Shown: piece after piece, positions 57,665 to 64,000 of the stretch | How the letters are laid out: every line of letters starts with the position of its first letter | Position numbering within the stretch: the first letter of the stretch is position 1 | DNA from: Caldilineaceae bacterium SB0661_bin_32 | GTDB taxonomy: Bacteria > Chloroflexota > Anaerolineae > Caldilineales > Caldilineaceae | Assembly: GCA_009841235.1 (NCBI GenBank) | Contig: VXMH01000102.1 | Coordinates: 1-64,000, forward strand | DNA length: 64,000 bases | Direction: 5' to 3' | The notes under the pieces: generated by a model | The model's input: the letters and a program-made list of their open reading frames with translations, nothing else | Databases searched by the model: none | What the model was told of the DNA's origin: nothing | Made by a program: the position numbers and the translations under genes

Positions 57665-58549
57665 ATGAAACCCGCGGCCTTTGACTATTTTGCGCCCCGG
57701 ACCCAGGCAGAGGCGCTGGACCTGCTCGCGAGCTACGGAGATGACGCCAAGCTCCTGGCCGGCGGGCAGAGCCTGGTGCCGACGATGAACTTTCGCCTGG
57801 CCCAGCCAGCTGCTCTGATCGATCTCAACGGCATCGACGAGCTGTTCTTCATTCGAGAAGACAAGAGCGGCCTCCGCTGCGGCGCAATGACGCGGCAGCG
57901 TTCGGTGGAGCGCAGCGCCCTGGTGCGGCGGGCTGCGCCGCTTCTCCACGAAGCCATGCCCCATATCGCTCATTCCCAGATTCGCAATCGGGGCACTATC
58001 GGGGGCAGCCTGGCCCACGCCGACCCGGCCGCTGAGCTGCCCGCCCTGGCCGTTGCCCTGGACGCCCGCATGTATGTGCGCAGCGTTACAGACACGCGCT
58101 GGGTCGCGGCGCGAGACTTCTATGTAGGACTGTTCACCACCGCGATGTTGCCGGAGGAAATGCTGGTCGAAGTGGCGTTCCCTACCTTACCCCCTGGCAG
58201 CGGCTGGGCTTTCGACGAGGTTGCCCGTCAACACGGCAACTACGCTATGTGCGGGGCCGCGGCAGTCGTCGGGTTGGACGGTGGGGGGGCGGTAGAAGAC
58301 GCGCGGCTCGTATTCCTGAGCGTTGGCGAAGGTCCGGTCGAAGCGAAACGGGCAGCGGATCTGCTGATCGGCGAACGGCCGACGGAAACCGCCATTCGGG
58401 CCGCTGCCGCTACCGCAGCGACGCAGGACATTGACCCTGTGGGAGATATCCACGCCGGACCGGCTTTCCGCCGACATCTGTCACGAACTGTTGCAGAGCG
58501 TGTCCTGTCCAAGGCTATCGAGAAGGCAGCCGAGGCCGGTAGACATTAG
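57665..58549 (+). CDS. Molybdenum hydroxylase FAD-binding subunit (CoxM-like)
   Basis: The 294-residue FAD subunit of a xanthine-dehydrogenase/CO-dehydrogenase-type enzyme has FAD pyrophosphate loops LLAGGQSLVP (30-39) and TIGGSLAHADPAAELP (111-126), and a C-terminal CO_deh_flav_C domain. It passes electrons from the 2Fe-2S subunit to an acceptor. A GGGGCGGG precedes ATG 57665. The small 2Fe-2S subunit gene follows 17 bp on, and the Mo subunit lies further downstream. Order M-S-L is typical of this family, except that an extra membrane gene intervenes between S and L. The electron acceptor is unknown. Confidence 0.93.
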   Translation: MKPAAFDYFAPRTQAEALDLLASYGDDAKLLAGGQSLVPTMNFRLAQPAALIDLNGIDELFFIREDKSGLRCGAMTRQRSVERSALVRRAAPLLHEAMPHIAHSQIRNRGTIGGSLAHADPAAELPALAVALDARMYVRSVTDTRWVAARDFYVGLFTTAMLPEEMLVEVAFPTLPPGSGWAFDEVARQHGNYAMCGAAAVVGLDGGGAVEDARLVFLSVGEGPVEAKRAADLLIGERPTETAIRAAAATAATQDIDPVGDIHAGPAFRRHLSRTVAERVLSKAIEKAAEAGRH

Positions 58550-58566
58550 AGGAACAGGACTGAATT

Positions 58567-59049
58567 TTGGACCGGACGATCACTGTTAAGGTAAATGGCC
58601 GCGAGTATGAACGCTCGGTCGAGCCGCGGTTGTTGCTGAGCGATTTCCTGCGCCACGAAATTGGATTGACGGGCACGCATGTCGGCTGCGAACAAGGTGT
58701 ATGCGGCGCCTGCACCGTGCTGGTCGACAATGAAGCAGTGCGCTCCTGTCTGCTCTTCGCGGTGCAGACGAACGGACGGGAGGTGGCAACGGTTGAAGGA
58801 TTGGGCGCCGGCCCCCAACAGATGCATCTGATACAGCATGGATTCTGGGAGGCTCACGGTCTGCAGTGCGGATTCTGCACGCCCGGAATCCTGATGTCCT
58901 TGGTCCCGTTTCTCGAGCAGAATCCCGATCCAACTGAAAAGGAGATCCGCGATCTCCTTTCGGGCAACATCTGCCGTTGCACGGGATACCAGAAGATCGT
59001 AGAGGCCGTGCAGTTGAGCGCTAGATTGATACAGGAGAAATCCTCGTGA
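58567..59049 (+). CDS. Molybdenum hydroxylase 2Fe-2S subunit (CoxS-like)
   Basis: The 160-residue subunit has two 2Fe-2S clusters: plant-type ferredoxin Cys41, 46, 49 and 61 (CEQGVCGACTVL, then Cys61 in SCLL), and the helical domain Cys101, 104, 136 and 138 (CGFCTPG and CRCTGYQ). All ligands are present, so electron transfer to the FAD subunit should work. A TTG start at 58567 is preceded by GAGGAACAGGA at good spacing. An ATG alternative is not available near the domain start. The last base of the stop overlaps the GTG of the membrane-protein gene (GTGA), giving translational coupling. It lies 17 bp after the FAD subunit gene. Confidence 0.94.
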   Translation: MDRTITVKVNGREYERSVEPRLLLSDFLRHEIGLTGTHVGCEQGVCGACTVLVDNEAVRSCLLFAVQTNGREVATVEGLGAGPQQMHLIQHGFWEAHGLQCGFCTPGILMSLVPFLEQNPDPTEKEIRDLLSGNICRCTGYQKIVEAVQLSARLIQEKSS

Positions 59050-60395
59050 GTTCATTGTTCCTGCAGGGTCTGGTGTATTCCGGACTGGCAATAGGTGTCT
59101 TGGCATTCCTGGCATGGTGGCTCTACTTTTCGCCGATGAAGCAGTTGGAAAGAAGCGACGCGTCAGCTACCGTAAAGAGCAGGGATGACATCTCCAACTC
59201 CCCCCGACTTTTCAATACGCTTGCGCTCTTGGTTGGCATTGGCGCACTCCTGATTTGCATCGGGGGATACTGGGATCTCAGCGAGCATGTCGTAACAGGA
59301 ATTGTTCCTGGAGGAGAGGACTTCCTGTGGCCCCCTCACCTGGTGATCTACGCCGGCTTTCTGCTTGCCTTTCTCGTCGCCGTCGGTGGACTGTCGGCCC
59401 TCGCCATCCCCAACCTCAGAGCGGGTGTCGTCGACCCTCGACGCTGGGTCAGACGCAATCCATATGTGGGCGCCACCGTACTCGTTGCCGGCTACGGAAT
59501 TTTCTCCATCCCCGGCGACGCAATCTGGCATGAACTCTACGGGATCGATCTGACCGCCTGGAGCCCTCCCCACATTTTCATAGCAGTGTCTTCCGCGAGT
59601 CTACCCATTTTCGCCGCCGGGCTCCTGATTGGTGGCGGAAACAGGGCGGTCCCAGCCACATCCGGAACCGAGACACGCGGTCGGAGACACCTCTTCTCCA
59701 TGTTCGGGATTGTAGAAAAACTGGTAAGGCGTCCTCTTGGAGAGAGATTCTCCAGACCGGATTGGCGCAGTTTCGTCAACCTGTTTTACCTCGCCATGGC
59801 CCTGTGCGTCTTTCTCATTATCGGCTCATCAGAATGGGAAATGGACGAGATACCCCGTTATGTGGCCCAGCGCCCCGTTTGGCTCTATCCAACGGTAATT
59901 GGAGTATCCGCCTTCTTCCTTTCCGTCCTGGCTCGAAAAATAGCGCCCGGGCCCTGGTCTGCAACTGCCTTCGCGCTCTTCTATTTCGGATTGAGAATCG
60001 CCGCGACCAGCTTTGCTGACGTAGTCAGCGGGGCTATGCCGAGGTTGACCCTCGTCTTCATTCTTGGCGCGGTTCTCTTGGACCTGACATGCCAGTGGAT
60101 GGACCGATTTGGCTTCAAACCCGGCGACTGGCAGGTGAGACTTGCGTCATCCGGCGCCTTCATGGTCGGCTATACTATCGTCGCCCAACCGACTGTCGAA
60201 TTTCTGTTCCTCAAATATCTGCCCCACTTTACAGTGCCGGACCATCTCCTCACCGCGCTATTCATCTTCCTTTTGAGCGCCGCGCTGTATCCCGTGCCAC
60301 TGGGACTGGGCAGCTGGCTGAGGAAGTCAGGCAGGGAAGAGGCGGCTACGCAACAGGATTTGCCAGAGGCAATGACCGTACCGGCGCAAGGGTGA
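59046..60395 (+). CDS. Polytopic membrane protein of unknown family inside a Mo-hydroxylase operon
   Basis: The 449-residue protein has roughly 10-11 predicted membrane segments (for example about 8-28, 56-77, 98-120, 143-163, 177-198, 247-266, 283-300). Conserved-looking polar motifs include GGYWDLSEHV (74-83), WPPHLVIYAG (96-105), GDAIWHELYG and TAWSPPHIF. The paired His, Asp, Glu and Trp residues inside or near membrane segments could bind a metal or cofactor. I recognise no family. It overlaps the CoxS stop by 4 bases (GTGA) and precedes the CoxL gene by 152 bp, so it is part of the operon. A membrane anchor, transporter or electron-acceptor role for the hydroxylase would all fit. There is no signal peptide distinct from the first segment. 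Confidence 0.8.
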   Translation: MSSLFLQGLVYSGLAIGVLAFLAWWLYFSPMKQLERSDASATVKSRDDISNSPRLFNTLALLVGIGALLICIGGYWDLSEHVVTGIVPGGEDFLWPPHLVIYAGFLLAFLVAVGGLSALAIPNLRAGVVDPRRWVRRNPYVGATVLVAGYGIFSIPGDAIWHELYGIDLTAWSPPHIFIAVSSASLPIFAAGLLIGGGNRAVPATSGTETRGRRHLFSMFGIVEKLVRRPLGERFSRPDWRSFVNLFYLAMALCVFLIIGSSEWEMDEIPRYVAQRPVWLYPTVIGVSAFFLSVLARKIAPGPWSATAFALFYFGLRIAATSFADVVSGAMPRLTLVFILGAVLLDLTCQWMDRFGFKPGDWQVRLASSGAFMVGYTIVAQPTVEFLFLKYLPHFTVPDHLLTALFIFLLSAALYPVPLGLGSWLRKSGREEAATQQDLPEAMTVPAQG

Positions 60396-60547
60396 GGTGA
60401 CTGAGAGGCGGGCAAAACGGCGCTTCGTGCGGGGTCTGCGCGCTGACCGCTCCAGTCGGTGGAAATCCAGGAAGCACCATCAGCCCGCAAACGCGCGCCC
60501 TGCTCACAAAGAACTCCGTCTCTATCAGACAGACATCGCGATAGGTC

Positions 60548-62899
60548 ATGTCCACGCGTCAATTTGGCCGGCCGATCAAACGCAACGAAGACCCGCGACT
60601 GCTGACCGGCCGCGCCCTCTTCACCGACGACGTGCAAATGGCGGGGATGCTGCACGTAGCCTTCCTCCGCAGCGATCTGGCCCACGCAAGAATTCGTTCA
60701 ATCGATGTAAAGGGCGCGAGCCGACGCCCAGGGGTGGCCGCCGTCTACACTGCCGGCGATCTGGGCGAATTCTGGCAGCCGGGGCCTCTCCTGGTGCCTC
60801 CCCCTCCGGTAGAGCAGCTCGAATTTCATCAGCGTACGCAGACGCCGCTCGCCAAGGATAAAGTACGCCATGCAGGCGAGGCCGTGGCTATGGTCGTAGC
60901 GGAGAGCCGCTATCTCGCCGAGGACGCGCTCGATGACATCTTCGTCGATTACGAACCACTCGACGCGGTCACTGGACTGGAAGCCGCGCTGAGCGAGGGC
61001 GCGCCCCTGGTACACGAGGACCTGGGTCATAACGTCAGCGCGCGCGTTACCCAGACCAAAGGCAACTGGACGCAGGCCGAGTCAGAAGCGGACTTGGTTA
61101 TTCGACGCCGCTTCCTCTACGACCGCGGCACCGCCGCGGCACTGGAAAACCGGGGAATCGTCGCCAGCTGGGATGAGAAGAGCCAGAGGCTGACTATCTG
61201 GGACACGACCCAGGCGCCCATCGCTATACGCAACGGCCTGGCCTCCATGTTGGGGCTGTCGGAGCACCAGGTGCGCGTAATTGCGCCCTTTATCGGCGGC
61301 GGCTTCGGGCCCAAAATCATGATGTTCTACCCGGAGGAGGTATTGCTGCCCTGGGCTGCATTGCAGCTGGGCAGTCCTCTCAAATGGATCGAAGACCGGG
61401 AGGAGAACTTCTACGCTACCACGCAGGAACGCGGCCAGGTGCACGATGCCGCCATTGCTCTGAAAAGCGACGGCACAATTCTGGGCGTGAAGGACCTGTT
61501 CCTGCATGACGCCGGCGCCTACGCTCCCTACGGTCTGACCGTTCCCATAAACAGCCAGTGCACCCTCCTCGGCCCTTATGTCGTGCCCAGTTACCACTCG
61601 GAGTTCAGCAGTGTCTTTACGAATAAGCCGATCGTGACCCCTTACCGCGGCGCCGGCCGTCAACACGGCGTCTTCGTGATGGAACGGTTGCTGGACATTG
61701 CCGCAAAAGAGCTGGATATCGACCCGGTTGAAATCCGGCGCAGGAACTTCATCCCGCCCGACAGATTCCCCTACGCCAATGAGATTATCTTCCAGGATTT
61801 CGCGCCGCTCGTCTATGACAGCGGCAACTACGAGCCTGCCCTGGAAAGGGCGCTGGAACTGATAGGCTACGAAGAGTTCATCAGGACGGAACAGCCGCGG
61901 CGTGAAGCAGCCGGGGAGCGGGTCGGCATTGCCGTCGTCAACTATATCGAAGGCACCGGCATCGGCCCCTATGAAGGCGCAAGAGTTACGGTTGAGGCCA
62001 GCGGCAAAGTAAGCGTTGCCACGGGGGTCGGAACGCAGGGCCAGGGCCACTACACAAGTTTCGCCCAGGTTGTGGCCGAACAGATCGGCGTGGCCGTATC
62101 CGACGTCCACGTCGTCACCGGAGACACCGACCTCTTCTACTGGGGGGCAGGTACGTTTGCCAGCCGGGGCGCCGTCGTCGCCGGCAATGCCATGCACGCC
62201 GCCGCAGCCAGAGTGCGGGCAAAAATCCTGAAGCTGGCAGGCGAAAAGCTGGAAGCCGCCGAAGAGGACCTGGAGCTGATCGAAGGACGCGTGCAGGTCA
62301 AGGGCGCGCCGCAGACATCGATATCTCTCGGCCAGCTTGCCGCCGAAGCCAACCCGATGCGCGGCGCGGTCCAGCCCGGTACGGAGCCTGGGCTGGAGGC
62401 CACCGAGTATTTCGGGCCTGAACGGGGCGCTACTGCCTCGGGCGTCCACGCCATAATATTGAAGGTGGACCCGGAGACCTTTCTCGTGGAGATAGAGAAA
62501 TATGTCGTCGTTCACGATTGCGGTACAGTGATCAATCCTTTGATTCTTGATGGGCAGATCCAGGGCGGCGTGGCGCAAGGCATCGGCAACGCCTTCTACG
62601 AACAGCTGCACTTCGACGACAACGGCGCGCTGCTCAATGCGTCGCTGATGGACTACCTTCTGCCCACCGCCAGTGACGTTCCGAACATTGAAAGCGATCA
62701 TGTGGAAACGCCGTCGCCGCTGAATCCACTGGGCGTAAAGGGGGCGGGTGAGGCCGGCGCGATTCCCGTCGGCGCACTCTTCGCCCAAGCAATTGACAAC
62801 GCCTTCCGCGACATCGGGCTGGAGGTGCGCGAGATTCCGCTCAGCCCCAATCGATTGTTTGAGCTGGTGACGGAAGCTTCGGCAAGAGAAACGGCATGA
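60548..62899 (+). CDS. Molybdenum hydroxylase large subunit (form II CoxL-like)
   Basis: The 783-residue Mo-pterin-binding subunit has an N-terminal Ald_Xan_dh_C-type domain (GRALFTDDVQMAGMLHVAFLRS) and a C-terminal domain with the catalytic Glu735 in GVKGAGEAGAIP. The substrate-loop signature is TPYRGAGR (364-371). True CO dehydrogenase (form I) has AYRCSFR instead, so CO oxidation is not supported. The family oxidises carbon next to nitrogen in heterocycles or aldehydes. The start at ATG 60548 has only a weak site. It follows the membrane-protein gene by 152 bp with no other gene between. The final 4 bases overlap the nucleotidyltransferase ATG. Confidence 0.94.
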   Translation: MSTRQFGRPIKRNEDPRLLTGRALFTDDVQMAGMLHVAFLRSDLAHARIRSIDVKGASRRPGVAAVYTAGDLGEFWQPGPLLVPPPPVEQLEFHQRTQTPLAKDKVRHAGEAVAMVVAESRYLAEDALDDIFVDYEPLDAVTGLEAALSEGAPLVHEDLGHNVSARVTQTKGNWTQAESEADLVIRRRFLYDRGTAAALENRGIVASWDEKSQRLTIWDTTQAPIAIRNGLASMLGLSEHQVRVIAPFIGGGFGPKIMMFYPEEVLLPWAALQLGSPLKWIEDREENFYATTQERGQVHDAAIALKSDGTILGVKDLFLHDAGAYAPYGLTVPINSQCTLLGPYVVPSYHSEFSSVFTNKPIVTPYRGAGRQHGVFVMERLLDIAAKELDIDPVEIRRRNFIPPDRFPYANEIIFQDFAPLVYDSGNYEPALERALELIGYEEFIRTEQPRREAAGERVGIAVVNYIEGTGIGPYEGARVTVEASGKVSVATGVGTQGQGHYTSFAQVVAEQIGVAVSDVHVVTGDTDLFYWGAGTFASRGAVVAGNAMHAAAARVRAKILKLAGEKLEAAEEDLELIEGRVQVKGAPQTSISLGQLAAEANPMRGAVQPGTEPGLEATEYFGPERGATASGVHAIILKVDPETFLVEIEKYVVVHDCGTVINPLILDGQIQGGVAQGIGNAFYEQLHFDDNGALLNASLMDYLLPTASDVPNIESDHVETPSPLNPLGVKGAGEAGAIPVGALFAQAIDNAFRDIGLEVREIPLSPNRLFELVTEASARETA

Positions 62900-63723
62900 C
62901 GACCCCGCAATCCCGCTTCATCGACGCGCTCGCTGCCAACGCAGAGACCGACCCGTGCATCCGCGCCGCCTGGCTGACCGGCAGTTTCGGCAAAGAGACG
63001 GCTGACCGTTGGAGCGACGTAGACGCCCACTTATTGGTCGACGCCGGTGCGTTCGATGAGTTTCACAATGATGTAGAGAGTTGGCTGGCCCGGATCCGTC
63101 CCCTGGTCTTTATGCGCCTGATGTTCAACGGCCGGATGGTCAATGCAATGACCGACGAGGCAATGCGGCTGGACGTCTGGCTTCACGATGAGGAAGTCGC
63201 AGAGGTTGCGAAGGGCGAAACGCGCGTACTGTACGAAGAAGAAGGCGCGCTCTCCTGGCTACCCCGACCCGCCGAGGCACTCACACGCGAAGCAGCCTCG
63301 GAGCTGTTGCGCAGGGAAATTCCCGAGTTCTGGCGCTGCGTCTCCATGCTGCCTGTGGTCGTGGGACGCGGGGAGGACCTTGTTGGCGCGGCCGGCAACT
63401 CGATCATATTGCTTGCACTCACGAATGTGCTCTGCGCGGCCAGCGGGCGTCGCAGGGACAGGGGCGTCAAAGCCTTGAACGGCTTCCTTCTCCCACACCA
63501 CCGCCAGTGTGTGGAAGAGGCCGTGTTGCCGGACACTCTGCGGCCCAATGAGACGATTCGCTTTCCCTTGCGGTTGGCTCGCGTCATGCGTGAGCACGGA
63601 CCCGCCATTTGCGCTCAATGGAAGGTAGAATATCCGCAGGCGATGGAGGAGGCCGTTCTACACTACGTGGTGCAGGAGTTGCGTTCGCTGGGCCTTGCCA
63701 CGATGCTCGCGGAACTCGAATAA
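62896..63723 (+). CDS. Nucleotidyltransferase-fold protein (aminoglycoside-adenylyltransferase-like)
   Basis: The 275-residue protein has the polymerase-beta-type nucleotidyltransferase signature GS-x-G (TGSFGKE, 28-34) followed by Asp41 and Asp43 in SDVDAHLLVD. A third acidic residue may lie in RLDVWL (about 94-99). The rest is a helical domain like that of streptomycin or spectinomycin adenylyltransferases. Its ATG overlaps the CoxL stop by 4 bases (ATGA), so it is translated with the hydroxylase. It is not of the MocA cofactor-cytidylyltransferase type expected beside CoxL. A resistance role should not be assumed. Modification of a substrate, protein or cofactor is possible but not shown. 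Confidence 0.8.
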   Translation: MTTPQSRFIDALAANAETDPCIRAAWLTGSFGKETADRWSDVDAHLLVDAGAFDEFHNDVESWLARIRPLVFMRLMFNGRMVNAMTDEAMRLDVWLHDEEVAEVAKGETRVLYEEEGALSWLPRPAEALTREAASELLRREIPEFWRCVSMLPVVVGRGEDLVGAAGNSIILLALTNVLCAASGRRRDRGVKALNGFLLPHHRQCVEEAVLPDTLRPNETIRFPLRLARVMREHGPAICAQWKVEYPQAMEEAVLHYVVQELRSLGLATMLAELE

Positions 63724-64000
63724 CGCAATGTCATATGAATTTGTCGGTGCTGAGCACAGCCGCTCTGCAGTCAGTTGTGGGCGGAGAATCCTGACATGAC
63801 CGCAGGCAGAAAAATCTACGCGCAGAGCCAGGACTGGGGAACACAACAGCTGTTTTCACATGTCCTCTCCCTCTCCAACTCTGAAACCTCAAACTGAGTG
63901 AACGCTGAAAAGCCAGTCCGCAATGTATTGCGAGTGAACAAATGCCAATAAACTCTGACAAGCCACATCTTTGGAAGGCTGATGTATCGAGATCAATCGA
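63724..64000. other. Right-edge region without an established gene
   Basis: No clear promoter or terminator was found. A possible 19-residue frame at 63735-63794 encodes MNLSVLSTAALQSVVGGES. Its LSTAALQSVVGG looks like a double-glycine leader motif (LSxxxLxxVxGG). But it has no ribosome site, no core peptide after GG and no transporter nearby, so it is recorded as an observation only. A gene may continue past the window edge. Confidence 0.35.

Noticed and set aside
61082..62788. A 568-codon open frame on the minus strand opposite the Mo-hydroxylase large subunit
   Set aside because: The plus-strand gene has all CoxL-type signatures, and the antisense frame has none and starts and stops within it.
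60548..62899. Aerobic CO dehydrogenase (CoxL form I)
   Set aside because: The active loop is TPYRGAGR, not AYRCSFR, so only a form-II, uncharacterised hydroxylase is supported.
62896..63723. Streptomycin or spectinomycin resistance gene
   Set aside because: Only the general nucleotidyltransferase fold is shared, and the gene is coupled to a Mo hydroxylase, not to a resistance cassette.

Overview
The window is a high-GC bacterial chromosome segment of about 64 kb. The gene mix points to Chloroflexota, probably a Caldilineaceae/Anaerolineae-type lineage, but this is inference from content because no rRNA gene is present. The pointers are a GyrA with an HPHNDQAVYD quinolone-determining region, LysM plus YkuD L,D-transpeptidases, DUF3105, several PhyH dioxygenases, Amidohydro_2 hydrolases, DHA2 transporters, a CRTAC1-like FG-GAP lipoprotein and MalFG-type sugar permeases. 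No tRNA, rRNA, CRISPR array, insertion sequence or phage gene was recognised.

Layout. 0.4-19.5 kb is mostly housekeeping and envelope genes: a Trm112-like membrane protein; a minus-strand set of OmpR-type regulator, triple-PDZ secreted protein and sensor kinase; rplI; gyrA with an AlbA_2/HATPase gene 18 bp behind it; lepB; a small Os1348-like protein; a YbjN-like protein; a FAM151/menorin-like protein; a minus-strand sulfatase and GSA-type aminotransferase; and a three-gene operon of two L,D-transpeptidases and DUF3105, closed by a perfect bidirectional terminator.

19.5-38 kb is one long minus-strand run. In transcription order it holds a sugar ABC importer (binding protein and two permeases, no ATPase), an FG-GAP lipoprotein, three tandem DHA2 MFS transporters, a PhyH oxygenase, two paralogous Amidohydro_2 hydrolases, a Rieske protein, an M20 dipeptidase, a LysM/SH3/glycosidase wall protein, a hotdog thioesterase and peptide deformylase. 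The middle looks like a small-molecule catabolism and export island.

38.5-53.5 kb mixes a PfkB kinase; an APH-like kinase, a Gfo/Idh/MocA oxidoreductase and an MBL hydrolase; an Rpn-like PD-(D/E)XK protein with in-frame 27-bp repeats; a three-gene set of rhamnonate-dehydratase-like enolase, PhyH and COG3618-like hydrolase; an ABC exporter; an M23 peptidase; trmD; an RRM protein; and a GNAT acetyltransferase.

53.6-63.7 kb is the most unusual block. It is a tightly packed plus-strand cluster: FdrA/AllF, DUF1116/AllG, a cyclase-family hydrolase, and the FAD, 2Fe-2S and Mo subunits of a form-II molybdenum hydroxylase. A polytopic membrane protein of unknown family sits between the 2Fe-2S and Mo subunits, and a nucleotidyltransferase-fold protein overlaps the end of the Mo subunit. 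The combination suggests oxidation of an N-heterocycle or ureide, ring opening, and carbamoyl transfer. This is an inference, and it is my best candidate for an undescribed system. Start codons were chosen by Shine-Dalgarno spacing and family alignment, so several differ from the longest possible reading frame.
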